64,000 nucleotides of DNA. Origin: Verrucomicrobiaceae bacterium (GTDB lineage Bacteria; Verrucomicrobiota; Verrucomicrobiia; Verrucomicrobiales; Akkermansiaceae). The position numbers were made by a program, and so were the translations under genes. The stretch covers positions 62,001 to 126,000 of the forward strand of contig JAIXWR010000034.1 in the NCBI GenBank assembly GCA_027491155.1. Reading direction: 5' to 3'. Below the pieces are notes generated by a model. That model was given only the letters and a program-made list of their open reading frames with translations. It did no database searches and had not been told where the DNA came from. Below, piece by piece: positions 55,184 to 63,488 of this stretch (its first letter is position 1; every line of letters begins with the position of its first letter).

Positions 55184-56059
55184 ATGAACCGCCTGATCCA
55201 GCTTCTGCCGCTCGTCATCCTCGGGCTCCTGACCGCCCGCGCCTCCGCGCAGATCGACGTGAAGCTGCAGATGGCGCGCAAGACCTACGTCGCGGGGGAA
55301 TCGGTGCCGGTCACCATCAGCATCACCAACAATTCCGGCCAGGACCTCGTGTTCCAGGGGAACAACCGCCTCGGCTGGATCGACTTCACGGTGACGTCGA
55401 ACCGCGGCGTGCCGATGACCCCGCTCGGCAAACCGACCTTCGGCGCGGTGAAGATCCCGCTCGGCCAGACCATGTCGCGCAGCATCGACCTCGCCCAGAT
55501 GTTCCCGCTCCAGAGCATGGGGAACTACTCCGTTTACGGCGTCGTCCGCCTGCCCGGCCAGACCACCGACGGCTTCATCTCCAACCGCCTGCTCTTCAAC
55601 ATCAACACCGCCCGGCCCTACTGGTCGCAGAAAGTCGGGGTGCCGGGCAAGTCGGGCCAGTCCCGCGAATACCGCGTGCTGAACTTCACCGGCGGCCAGA
55701 AAACCACCCTCTACGCGCAAGTGGTCGACAGCCGCACCGGCAACCCGCTCCAGACCCATTCGCTGGGCGAGGTGCTGATGTTCCGCAAGCCGTCGGTCGC
55801 CCTGGACAACCGCCAGGTGATGCACGTCCTCTACCTGATCGGCCCCACCGTCTGGGCACACGCCCGGATCGGTCCGGACGGCGCTCTTCTCGGGCGCGAA
55901 CTCCACAAGCGCGGGGCCGGCCCGGACCCGATCCTCGTCACCCTCTCCAGCGGCATCGTCCAGGTTGGCAACAGCATCCCTTACGATCCCAAGGCCGAAG
56001 CCGAAGCCCGCAGCCGCGTCCGCAAGGCATCCGACCGCCCCGCTTTCATTTTCCAATGA
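55184..56059 (+). CDS. Secreted protein with N-terminal beta-sandwich, unknown
   Basis: 291 residues, signal peptide about 1-23 (cleavage near ASAQ). The first domain (about 25-135) has the BsuPI/arrestin-like pattern of an intracellular-proteinase-inhibitor fold: KTYVAGESVPVTISITNNSG followed by GNYSVYGVVRLPG. The remainder (about 150-275) has MHVLYLIGPTVWAHARIG. The C terminus is basic. No catalytic motif seen. Followed by the amidase gene 84 bp downstream. Confidence 0.65.
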   Translation: MNRLIQLLPLVILGLLTARASAQIDVKLQMARKTYVAGESVPVTISITNNSGQDLVFQGNNRLGWIDFTVTSNRGVPMTPLGKPTFGAVKIPLGQTMSRSIDLAQMFPLQSMGNYSVYGVVRLPGQTTDGFISNRLLFNINTARPYWSQKVGVPGKSGQSREYRVLNFTGGQKTTLYAQVVDSRTGNPLQTHSLGEVLMFRKPSVALDNRQVMHVLYLIGPTVWAHARIGPDGALLGRELHKRGAGPDPILVTLSSGIVQVGNSIPYDPKAEAEARSRVRKASDRPAFIFQ

Positions 56060-56077
56060 AACCCGGGCAATTTCCCC

Positions 56078-56106
56078 TTTACATCGCAGATAGCGATACC
56101 TAAAAA
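56078..56106 (+). promoter_or_regulatory. Candidate sigma-70 promoter of the amidase gene
   Basis: TTTACA (56078-56083) and TAAAAA (56101-56106) with a 17-bp spacer in a markedly AT-rich stretch, 38 bp before the amidase start. Confidence 0.5.
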
Positions 56107-56143
56107 ATCTATATTGTTTTGTTTCCTTAACAATTTCTTCTCC

Positions 56144-56749
56144 ATGAGAAAGTTCTTCCGCTCCCTGCTTCCCGCGCTCGCCCTGCTGCTGGCCGGCACT
56201 CCGGTGCAGGCCAAATACTTCCGCACGGTGATCATCGATCCCGGCCACGGCGGCCACGACAAGGGCGGCCAGTGGGGCCTCGTCTACGAAAAGCACCTCG
56301 CGCTCGACACCTCCGTCCGCCTGGAAAACGAGCTCAAGAAGCGCGGCTTCCGCACGGTGATGACCCGCCGCAGCGATTACTTCATTTCCCTGCCCGAGCG
56401 CGTCCGGATCGCCAGCCGCTACTCCGACGCGATCTTCGTCAGCGTCCACTACAACTACACCTGGAAGCAGCACGTCTCCGGCTTGGAGACCTTCTACCAT
56501 TCCCGCCAGAGCCACGCGCTGGCGTCCTACGTGCACTCCGGCATGCTTTCGAAAGTCCGCGTCGTGAACCGCGGGGTGAAATTCGCGCGCTTCTACGTGA
56601 TCCGCAACACCACATGCCCGTCGATCCTGGTCGAGGGCGGTTTCGTCAGCAATGCCAACGAACGCAGCCGGATGAAGTCCGCGTGGTTCCGACAGGCTCT
56701 GGCCGAGGGCATCGCGGACGGCATCGTGCGCTACCGCCGCGGCGGCTGA
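56144..56749 (+). CDS. N-acetylmuramoyl-L-alanine amidase (Amidase_3)
   Basis: Zinc-dependent peptidoglycan amidase of 201 residues that cleaves the bond between MurNAc and the stem peptide. Signal peptide about 1-24, then VIIDPGHGGHDKGGQ with the first zinc His, EKHLALDTSVRL (zinc Glu), SVHYNYT (zinc His) and the catalytic Glu near SILVEGGFVSNANE. ATG 56144 is preferred; the longer frame from 56114 has a poorer signal peptide. A minimal enzyme without AMIN or SPOR targeting domains. Confidence 0.92.
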   Translation: MRKFFRSLLPALALLLAGTPVQAKYFRTVIIDPGHGGHDKGGQWGLVYEKHLALDTSVRLENELKKRGFRTVMTRRSDYFISLPERVRIASRYSDAIFVSVHYNYTWKQHVSGLETFYHSRQSHALASYVHSGMLSKVRVVNRGVKFARFYVIRNTTCPSILVEGGFVSNANERSRMKSAWFRQALAEGIADGIVRYRRGG

Positions 56750-56798
56750 GCCAAGCCGCGGCTTGCCGAATCTCACCCGGCGACCCTAGGCTGCCGGC

Positions 56799-58274
56799 AT
56801 GTCCTTCATCACCGCCGAGGCCATGCGGTCGCTGGAAGCTTCGGCTTTTCGCCGGGGAGTCGCCGCGGAGTCGCTGATGGACCGTGCCGGCGAAGGCATC
56901 GCGCGCCGCCTGCTGGCCGAGTTCCCCAAGCCGGGCCTCGCCGTCGGCTACATCGGCAAGGGCAACAATGGCGGCGACGCCCTGGCCGCGCTCCGTCACC
57001 TCCGGGCCGCCGGCTGGAGCATCGTCCTGCGCGGCGCCTACCCGGAAATCGACTGGGGCGTGCTGCCCCGCCGCAAGCTGCGCGAACTGGGGATCGCCCC
57101 CTCGGACCAGCGGCCCGACCCTGCCGGCCACCCCGGTCCCTGCCTGCTGCTCGACGGGCTGCTCGGGATCGGTGCCTCGGGCCCGCTTCGCCCTCCCCTC
57201 GCCGCGCTCGCCGCCGAGATGGCGGAGCTCCGGAACACGCGGGGCGCGGTGGTGGCGGCCATGGACCTGCCCTCCGGCATGGACGCCGACCGCGGCGACG
57301 GCGATGCGGTGACGGCCGACCTCACCTTCACCGTCGGCGCGCCGAAAGCCGGCCTGGCCACCGCGGCGGGCATCTCCCGGGCAGGGCGGCTTTTTCTGGT
57401 CCCGCTCGACGAACTGCCCTTGCCCGGGGAAGGCCCGCTGCAGCTCTTCTCCCCCGAAGCTTTTCCCGGCCTGCTGGCACCCCGGCCGCACGACTTTCAC
57501 AAGGGCCAGGCGGGGCGGCTGGGCCTGCTCGCCGGCTCGCCCGGCATGGGCGGGGCCGCGGTCCTCGCCGCCACCGCGGCCCTGCACGCCGGGGCCGGGC
57601 TCGTGACGCTTCACGTCGAGCGCGATTTCCTGCCCTCGCTCGCCGCCGCCGTGCCGCCGGAAATCATGGTGCGCGCTTCGGACGATCCGGTCGCGGATGC
57701 CTTCGACGCCGGGCACCAAGCCCTCGTGATCGGCCCCGGCACCGGCCATGCCTCGGTGGCGTGGCAACAGCGGCTCCTCGAGCGGCTGGCCGGCGCACCG
57801 ACGCCCGCACTGATCGACGCCGATGCCCTCAACCTGCTCGCCGCCGCCGGCCGGCTCGACCTCCTGCGGCCGCATCATGTCGCCACCCCGCACCCCGGCG
57901 AATTCCGCCGGCTCGCCCCGGACCTCGCCGACCTCGACCGGCTCCCGGCCGCGACCGCCTTTGTCGCCCGCCACCCCTGCACCCTCCTGCTGAAAGGAGC
58001 GCGGACCCTGGTGGCCGCCGCGGGCGAAAGCACCCGCTTCAATCCGACCGGCCACGCCGGGATGGCCTCGGGCGGCCAGGGCGATGTCCTCGCCGGAGTC
58101 GGCGGCGCGCTGCTGGCGGCGGGACTGCGGCCCCTCGATGCCGCCTCGCTGGCGGCCTGGCTTTGCGGCCGGGCGGCCGAACTCGCGCTCGCCGAAGGGC
58201 CATTCACGCCGGCCGGCGCAACCCTCCGGCATCTCGGCGCGGCCGTCCGCGATTGGCAGGAATGCCGCCGTTGA
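56799..58274 (+). CDS. nnr: Bifunctional NAD(P)H-hydrate epimerase/dehydratase
   Basis: Repairs hydrated NADH and NADPH. 491 residues in two domains: the N-terminal YjeF_N epimerase (about 1-215, with GKGNNGGDALAALRHL and the catalytic-region motif LLDGLLGIGASGP) and the C-terminal ribokinase-like ADP/ATP-dependent dehydratase (about 220-490, with PHDFHKGQAGRLGLLAGS and NPTGHAGMASGGQGDVLAG). Length and order are typical of YjeF/Nnr. Convergent with the PIN-TRAM gene, 15 bp away. Confidence 0.95.
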   Translation: MSFITAEAMRSLEASAFRRGVAAESLMDRAGEGIARRLLAEFPKPGLAVGYIGKGNNGGDALAALRHLRAAGWSIVLRGAYPEIDWGVLPRRKLRELGIAPSDQRPDPAGHPGPCLLLDGLLGIGASGPLRPPLAALAAEMAELRNTRGAVVAAMDLPSGMDADRGDGDAVTADLTFTVGAPKAGLATAAGISRAGRLFLVPLDELPLPGEGPLQLFSPEAFPGLLAPRPHDFHKGQAGRLGLLAGSPGMGGAAVLAATAALHAGAGLVTLHVERDFLPSLAAAVPPEIMVRASDDPVADAFDAGHQALVIGPGTGHASVAWQQRLLERLAGAPTPALIDADALNLLAAAGRLDLLRPHHVATPHPGEFRRLAPDLADLDRLPAATAFVARHPCTLLLKGARTLVAAAGESTRFNPTGHAGMASGGQGDVLAGVGGALLAAGLRPLDAASLAAWLCGRAAELALAEGPFTPAGATLRHLGAAVRDWQECRR

Positions 58275-58289
58275 GGACCCCGCTCCGCT

Positions 58290-59366
58290 TCAAGCCAGCT
58301 CCGCAAAGACCATGGTCCCGCCGCTGGTCTGCAAGGTGCTGATCACCACCACGTCCTGGGTCGTGCCGATCTTTGCCGCCGCATGGTTCACCACGATCAT
58401 CGTGCCGTCCGGCAGGTAACCCACGCCCTGGTGATCGTCCTTGCCGCCGCGCACCAGCGCCAGGCGGACCTTTTCGCCGACCGCCACCGTCGGCCTCAGC
58501 GCGTCGAGCAGTTCGTCGAGGTTCAGCACGTCGATCCCGCGGAGCTTGGCCACGTTGCAAAGGTTCTCGTCGTTGGTCAGCAGGCGCGCCCCGAGCAACT
58601 GCGCCACTTGCAGCAGCCGGCCGTTCAAGGTCTCGTCGCCCGAAATCCCGGCGGTGTCCTCGATGCTCATCTGCAAGTCCTTGGCCGACCGCATGGCTTC
58701 CAGCGAGGCCAGCCCGCGCTCCGCCCGCTGGCGCTTGGCGGGGGTCGGGGAGCCGGCCAGCACCTGGATTTCATCGAGCACGAAGCGCGGCACCACCAGC
58801 CGCCCGCTGAGGAAGCCGGAGCGGACGACGCCCGCCACCCGGCCGTCCATCACCGCCTCGGCGTCGAGCACCACCGGCTGACCGGTGCTGCTGTCCTGGC
58901 GGAAACGGACGTAGGGCAGGATGAAGGCGAAATCATCCCGGCTGCTGCGCAGCGCCAGCACCGCGCCGAGGAAGCCGAAACTCGCGTAGAGGATGATCTG
59001 CACCGTGAAGGTGAAGGTGGTGACCAGCGCTTCCGCCCCGACCACCTCGCGGCCGTCGGTCGAGGTCAGGCGGTCGCGCACCGCCAGAGAAACCAGGGTC
59101 GAAATGTCCACCCGGCTCAGCAGCCAGGCACAGAACACGCCGACCAGCAGCCCGAAGGTGGCGGTCGAAAACCCGCGCAGGCTGAAGCCCTTGATCAGCG
59201 ACTCGATCCAAATGAAGAAGCCGCCGACCACCAGGCCGCCGACCAGACCCGCGGTCAGCGAGATCTCCACCGGCGTTCCTTTCGTGCTCATCGCGATCGC
59301 CACCCCGGCAGCCTCGCAGACCAGCAGATAGATCAGGCGGACGACGTTGACGGATGCGGGGGCCAT
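58290..59366 (-). CDS. PIN-TRAM membrane protein (YacL-like)
   Basis: 358 residues: four transmembrane segments at the N terminus (about 8-150), a PIN nuclease-like domain (about 175-285; DGRVAGVVRSGF, PRFVLDEIQVLA, LTNDENLCNVAKLRGI) and a C-terminal TRAM RNA-binding domain (about 290-345; GEKVRLALVRGGKDDHQGVG, DGTMIVV). The Asp/Glu positions expected of PIN ribonucleases appear present. This is the YacL layout; its substrates are unknown. Confidence 0.88.
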   Translation of the reverse strand: MAPASVNVVRLIYLLVCEAAGVAIAMSTKGTPVEISLTAGLVGGLVVGGFFIWIESLIKGFSLRGFSTATFGLLVGVFCAWLLSRVDISTLVSLAVRDRLTSTDGREVVGAEALVTTFTFTVQIILYASFGFLGAVLALRSSRDDFAFILPYVRFRQDSSTGQPVVLDAEAVMDGRVAGVVRSGFLSGRLVVPRFVLDEIQVLAGSPTPAKRQRAERGLASLEAMRSAKDLQMSIEDTAGISGDETLNGRLLQVAQLLGARLLTNDENLCNVAKLRGIDVLNLDELLDALRPTVAVGEKVRLALVRGGKDDHQGVGYLPDGTMIVVNHAAAKIGTTQDVVVISTLQTSGGTMVFAELA

Positions 59367-59446
59367 GAGTGAAGCAGAGCATCCGGCATTCCCGCCGCCG
59401 CGGCAAGCCCAAGGGCGGGGCCGGCCGGGCCCGCTTCACCGGCCCG

Positions 59447-59483
59447 AAAAAAGCCCCGCCTCCGGGACGCGGAGGCAGGGCTG
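59447..59483 (-). terminator. Terminator of the RRM protein gene
   Basis: On the minus strand AGCCC-T-GCCTCC and GGAGGC-G-GGGCT pair with one mismatch around a short GC loop, followed by TTTTTT. It lies 32 bp after the RRM gene stop. Confidence 0.88.
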
Positions 59484-59514
59484 GTAAATTCTCGCCGGGA
59501 AGCGGACGACGGGA

Positions 59515-59994
59515 TCAATCCCAATCGCCACCGCCGCCCTTGCCGCCGTAGCCGCCTTTGCCGCCACGGCGATCCCCGCCGTAGCCGCCGCCGCCACCAC
59601 CACGGCGATCCCCGCCGTAGCCGCCGCCACCACGGCGATCCCCGCCGTAGCCGCCGCCACCGCCGCCACGACGCTCACCGCCGTAGCCGCCGCCACCACC
59701 TCCGCGGCGTTCACCGCCGAAGCCGCCGCCGCCGAAACCGCCCGGCTTCTTCTCGCGGGGCTCGGCCGGATTCACCCGCAAGGGGCGACCGCCCAGCTCC
59801 TGCCCGTCCACGGCTTCGGCCGCTTCCTTGACACGGGAGGAGTCCGCCAGGGTCACAAAGCAGAACCCGCGCGGACGACCGGTCTCGCGGTCCGTGACGA
59901 TTTTCACTTTCTCCACCGGTCCGAAGGCGGCGAAGAGCTCGGCCACCTCTTCTTCGGTGGCACTGAAGGGCAGGTTGCCCACGTAGATGTCCAT
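59515..59994 (-). CDS. RRM-type RNA-binding protein with glycine-rich tail
   Basis: 159 residues: a single RNA recognition motif (about 1-75) with RNP2 IYVGNL (3-8) and RNP1 RGFCFVTL (42-49), then a tail of Gly/Arg/Tyr repeats of the form GGERRGGGGGGYGG and GGDRRGGGGGYGG (about 85-155), ending in Asp-Trp-Asp. This is the layout of cold-inducible cyanobacterial Rbp and plant GRP proteins. The long leader (about 90 nt from the likely start site) is consistent with cold-shock control. Predicted RNA chaperone. Confidence 0.92.
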   Translation of the reverse strand: MDIYVGNLPFSATEEEVAELFAAFGPVEKVKIVTDRETGRPRGFCFVTLADSSRVKEAAEAVDGQELGGRPLRVNPAEPREKKPGGFGGGGFGGERRGGGGGGYGGERRGGGGGGYGGDRRGGGGYGGDRRGGGGGGYGGDRRGGKGGYGGKGGGGDWD

Positions 59995-60094
59995 TGTCTG
60001 TAGTCGCTACGCCAATTTTCAAATCCACTTCGTCAGCCGATGGCGCAGAGACCGAAAGAAGCGTGCCCGGGAAATTGCGCCGGACGTTTTCCCC

Positions 60095-60121
60095 GCTATA
60101 CGGTCCGCCGATCTACGGCAA
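60095..60121 (-). promoter_or_regulatory. Candidate promoter of the RRM gene
   Basis: On the minus strand TTGCCG (60121-60116) and TATAGC (60100-60095), spacer 15 bp, shorter than ideal. It would give a leader of about 90-95 nt. Confidence 0.35.
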
Positions 60122-60127
60122 GTCCAT

Positions 60128-60142
60128 AAATCACCGTGATTT
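60128..60142. promoter_or_regulatory. Palindrome AAATCAC-C-GTGATTT
   Basis: A perfect inverted repeat of 7-bp arms around one base, just upstream of the candidate RRM promoter and 29 bp after the end of the NlpC/P60 gene. The central base is unpaired, so it reads as a protein-binding dyad and not a stable hairpin. Confidence 0.4.
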
Positions 60143-60171
60143 GGGACGGCTCCGGGCTGCCGGCAACTGAC

Positions 60172-60687
60172 TCAGAGACCCGCCGGATGGCGCATCACGT
60201 GACCATGCCCGGGACGGGTCCGGGTGTGCCAGCGCGGACCGCCGCGGTCGGCACCCCAGCCGGTGTCGAGACGCAGTCCGGCCACGGTCATGAAGACGTG
60301 CCCGCTGCGGACATAAACGGTGATCCAGTCCCCCTCGCCCTTGTTGCCGTAGCTGAAATAGCCGCTGCTCGGCATCGAGCCCTTGAGCAAGCCCGCTTCG
60401 CGCAGGACGTAGGAAACCGTGCCGGAACAATCGTAGCCGCTGTCATTGTGCCGGGCGTGGCCGCCGCCCCACTTGTAGGGCTTGCTCTGCAAACGGTTGC
60501 CCGCGGCAATCGCCCGCTTGACCGCCAGCGGGGCGCGCTTCGGTGCATAGGCAAGGCCGTCTTTCAGCATCGCCGTGCGGCCGCTCTCGAAGCGGTAAGC
60601 CACCGGATGCTTGGCCTTCACTTGGTTCGAGCAGGAGCTCAGCACCACCGCCAGAACCGCCGGGATCAGGAGCAAAATCGATTTCAC
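60172..60687 (-). CDS. NlpC/P60-type lipoprotein peptidase
   Basis: 171 residues, lipoprotein signal with lipobox LSSC (Cys19). The catalytic part shows YKWGGGHARHNDSGYDCSGT with nucleophile Cys87, then SGHVFMTVAGLRLDTG with His130, as in NlpC/P60 cell-wall peptidases. The C terminus is rich in His and Gly (RPGHGHVMRHPAG). It likely cleaves stem peptides of peptidoglycan. It starts 21 bp after the ATPase gene, so it may belong to that operon. Confidence 0.82.
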   Translation of the reverse strand: MKSILLLIPAVLAVVLSSCSNQVKAKHPVAYRFESGRTAMLKDGLAYAPKRAPLAVKRAIAAGNRLQSKPYKWGGGHARHNDSGYDCSGTVSYVLREAGLLKGSMPSSGYFSYGNKGEGDWITVYVRSGHVFMTVAGLRLDTGWGADRGGPRWHTRTRPGHGHVMRHPAGL

Positions 60688-60708
60688 GGCGCGGACCTTA
60701 TGGATTTC

Positions 60709-61296
60709 CTAAATTTTTTCAAAAGATTTCTTCCCCGCCGCCACCTCGTCGTAACAGCCGAGCCACAGCTCGCGGAGATTCCCGCCGCACCGGTCCCAGC
60801 GGAGCGCGATCCCCGGCAGGAAATGCTCCGTCCACTCCGGTGCGGCTCGTTCCAGCAGGATGGCGGCCTGCCGGGGATCGCTGCGCAGGCGCCCCAGCTC
60901 CGGCCAGCCGCCCGCCCGATGCCGGGCCACCAGCACCGCCCTCGCAGCGCGGGCCCCGCGGCGGAGTTCGCGGCGACCCGCCCAACCGAGCCGGTCCTCG
61001 CCATCGACGAACAGCACCTTCCCCGCGCATCCCGCCAGCAGCGCCCGATCCGCCGCATCCAGTTGGCGGTGCCGGTCGTTGAAAAACAGGCGCAGCGGCG
61101 GCTCGTCCAGCCGCGCCGCCCAGGCATCGAGCAGGCTGGTCTTGCCGCTCCCGCAATGCCCCGTCACCGCGGCCCGCAGCCCGATCTCTCGCCATCGGGC
61201 GTCGAGCGCCTCCCAGGTCGTGCCCGCCAGCGCCGGATCGAAACCCAGCAGCTTCCGCAAGCGGCCCGGCGCGAAGGGATTCCCGCGCGCCGTCAT
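60709..61296 (-). CDS. P-loop ATPase, last gene of a coupled trio
   Basis: 195 residues. Walker A GHCGSGKT at 46-53 and a Walker B-like KVLFVDGE at 93-100. The N terminus NPFAPGRLRKLLGFDP is typical of small AAA-like or signal-recognition-type NTPases in uncharacterised operons. ATG 61296 overlaps the stop of the preceding gene by 4 bp (ATGA). A much longer frame upstream (to 61644) is antisense-free but only a shadow of the neighbour. No sensor or arginine finger recognised. Function unknown. Confidence 0.75.
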   Translation of the reverse strand: MTARGNPFAPGRLRKLLGFDPALAGTTWEALDARWREIGLRAAVTGHCGSGKTSLLDAWAARLDEPPLRLFFNDRHRQLDAADRALLAGCAGKVLFVDGEDRLGWAGRRELRRGARAARAVLVARHRAGGWPELGRLRSDPRQAAILLERAAPEWTEHFLPGIALRWDRCGGNLRELWLGCYDEVAAGKKSFEKI

Positions 61297-61709
61297 TTCG
61301 ATTTCGGGGCGAAGCGTTTCAGCCACGTCGGCACGACCCCGCCGCTGCGCGGGTCCGCGACCTCGCCCAGACTGCGCGGCACGCCGTCCGGGGCCACGAC
61401 CAGCTCCTCCAGGGCCAGGCCACCCACCCGCTTCGCCACCACTTCCAAGCCCCACGACAGGCTGATCAGCTTGCCATCGAAGCTCCACGGCTCGCCCGGC
61501 AGTTCGAAGGAAAACTCCCGCTCCCCGCCGGCCGCGTCGCCCAGCGGCAGCACCGCCACGGTCCTCGCCTCCTCGGTCCCGCGCCCCCGCGTGAACCAGC
61601 ACAGCCGCAGCTCCAGCCCCTCCGGCGGCGCGTCCAGCCGCCACTCGACCCGGCCTTCCACCGTGCCGAAAGGGCGCAGGTTCTTTTCGCGGACTTGCAG
61701 CGTGATCAT
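61293..61709 (-). CDS. Small beta-rich protein, middle gene of the trio
   Basis: 138 residues, no signal peptide, no membrane segment. The pattern of alternating strands (LRPFGTVEGRVEWRLDAPPE, REFSFELPGEPWSFDGKLIS) suggests a beta-sandwich similar to the arrestin-like C-terminal part of the DUF3592 protein encoded next to it. It is linked by ATGA overlaps to both neighbours. No family named. Confidence 0.6.
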   Translation of the reverse strand: MITLQVREKNLRPFGTVEGRVEWRLDAPPEGLELRLCWFTRGRGTEEARTVAVLPLGDAAGGEREFSFELPGEPWSFDGKLISLSWGLEVVAKRVGGLALEELVVAPDGVPRSLGEVADPRSGGVVPTWLKRFAPKSK

Positions 61710-63445
61710 GTCGATTCCTCGCGGTTCGGGGTGGCGACGGCGATCTCCCGCTCGTCCTTCAAGTCCGGCAACCCGGGCACCGTGGCGCGGAGGCACAGCA
61801 GCCAGCGGATCCGGTTGTGCTCGCCGTGGAAACTCGGCACCGCGTCCGCCGGGATCGCCAGCTCGGCCCGGCCTTGATCCATCGCCTGCGGGACCGTGGT
61901 TTCGAACAACACCTTCTCGTGGAATACCGACTTCGCCGTGCTGCTGCTGCTTCCTTGGGAAAAGGTCGCCTCCTCGCGGCCGACCAGCAGCAGCGTGAAA
62001 TCCCGCGGCTGCCCCCGACCGCCGGCCCGCCGCCAATGCACCGGCACCGAACGCCCGGGCACAAGGCGCCCTTCACCGAGTTTCATTTCGTAACGCGGCG
62101 AGAACAGGGCCACGAAGCAGTAGAGCGCGCCACAGGCGAGCCCGATGCCGATCACCACGAACGGGATCATGAACAGCCCCAGCCCGCCGCCGAAAATCCG
62201 GCCCATCCCCGAGCCGTCGGACAGCCCCGACCAGGCATCCCGCACGCCGAACGAGATGATGCCGTTCCAGAACAGGGCGAAGATCGTGAGGAAAATGAAC
62301 GCCGCCCAGCGCGAGCCGCCGACCTTGATCCATTCGCCGCCCACCGCCGGCGCAGGTTGGCCGGGCACCCGCGCCGCCGCCGCACGCCTGGCCAGCGGGC
62401 GCGACACGGAATTCCCCTCGCGGCGCTTCTTGAAATACCACCACAGCCCGCCGAAACCGATCGACATGAACGGCAGCGGGAACAGGAAGAACAGCCCCCA
62501 CCAGCCCGGATTCCGCTGCACCACCGCGCGCCACGGTTCCTCCGGATCGACGAACACCGTCAAGGCCGACCCGGGCGGATAGCCGCGGACCACCTCCCGC
62601 TTGCCCGCGGAGCCGGACGAACTGCCGCCGATCAGATCGTAGCGGTTCGAGCGATACTCGCGGCCGTCGAAGTTGTAGCGGTAGAAAAGATCCACCGCAT
62701 ACGTGGAGCCATCGTCGCCGTCCTTCTCGACCACGCGCGACCAGATCACCGTGGCCGGCGTTTCCTGCCAGCCGCGCATCGACACCCACTCGATCGCCTT
62801 CGGCAGCATCAGCCCGCCGAACATCCCGAGCCCGGCCAGGCCGAACATCACGAAAAGCACCACGACCACGCAGCCCGAGGCTCCGTCTCCGCCCTTCTCC
62901 GATCGCGGCGTCCGCGTCTGCTTGCCGGAAAACCCGCCGAAAACCATCGCCAGCCCGATCAGCACGAAAAACCCGCCGAACAGGGCGAAGATCCCGCCGA
63001 ACACGACCTGGCCCATGCCGCTTCCCAACAGCGAGGCATCGGCCGGATCCGCGGGATTCACCCGGCATTCCGCCGCCACGCCCTGGATCCGCTCCAGCGG
63101 ACCCTCGGGCCCCTGCCCCAACTCCTCGCGGATCTCCGCGAGATCTTCGTAATCGTCCACTCCCTTCTTCTCCGGCCACAAGCGGGTGCCCGTGTATTCC
63201 CGGCCGTCGACCACGTAGCGGAAGACCAGATCCGGCTGGAACGGCGGCTTGCTCCCTTGGTCGGCTCGGATCTCGAAGCGGTCGATCAGGCAAGGCACGC
63301 GGTCCCGCTTCCACGTCGAGAATTCCTTCCCGACCGAACTCAACCCGACCCCGACGAAGATCGAGCTGAAGGCGGTCCACACGATCCCGAACAGCACCAG
63401 GCTCCACGAGCGCCGGCCGCTTGCATCGGTAATCTTCAGGGACAC
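61706..63445 (-). CDS. DUF3592 membrane protein
   Basis: 579 residues. Two DUF3592-type extracytoplasmic domains, at about 40-135 (YVVDGREYTGTRLWP) and 205-300 (YNFDGREYRSNRYDL, VFVDPEEPWRAVVQ), each followed by membrane helices (FGGIFALFGGFFVLIGLAMV, then GLFFLFPLPFMSIGFGGLWW, later two more). A soluble arrestin-like domain at about 455-575 ends in RIRWLLCLRATVPGLPDLKD. First gene of the trio; the downstream gene begins inside its stop codon. Function unknown. Confidence 0.78.
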   Translation of the reverse strand: MSLKITDASGRRSWSLVLFGIVWTAFSSIFVGVGLSSVGKEFSTWKRDRVPCLIDRFEIRADQGSKPPFQPDLVFRYVVDGREYTGTRLWPEKKGVDDYEDLAEIREELGQGPEGPLERIQGVAAECRVNPADPADASLLGSGMGQVVFGGIFALFGGFFVLIGLAMVFGGFSGKQTRTPRSEKGGDGASGCVVVVLFVMFGLAGLGMFGGLMLPKAIEWVSMRGWQETPATVIWSRVVEKDGDDGSTYAVDLFYRYNFDGREYRSNRYDLIGGSSSGSAGKREVVRGYPPGSALTVFVDPEEPWRAVVQRNPGWWGLFFLFPLPFMSIGFGGLWWYFKKRREGNSVSRPLARRAAAARVPGQPAPAVGGEWIKVGGSRWAAFIFLTIFALFWNGIISFGVRDAWSGLSDGSGMGRIFGGGLGLFMIPFVVIGIGLACGALYCFVALFSPRYEMKLGEGRLVPGRSVPVHWRRAGGRGQPRDFTLLLVGREEATFSQGSSSSTAKSVFHEKVLFETTVPQAMDQGRAELAIPADAVPSFHGEHNRIRWLLCLRATVPGLPDLKDEREIAVATPNREEST

Positions 63446-63488
63446 GCGCGGTCTCTAGCAGATCCGGCCGCGCCGATCCCCTCCAAAA

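Noticed and set aside
59530-59740. Short GC-rich DNA repeats resembling a satellite or CRISPR
   Set aside because: They encode the Gly/Arg-rich tail of the RRM protein in frame.
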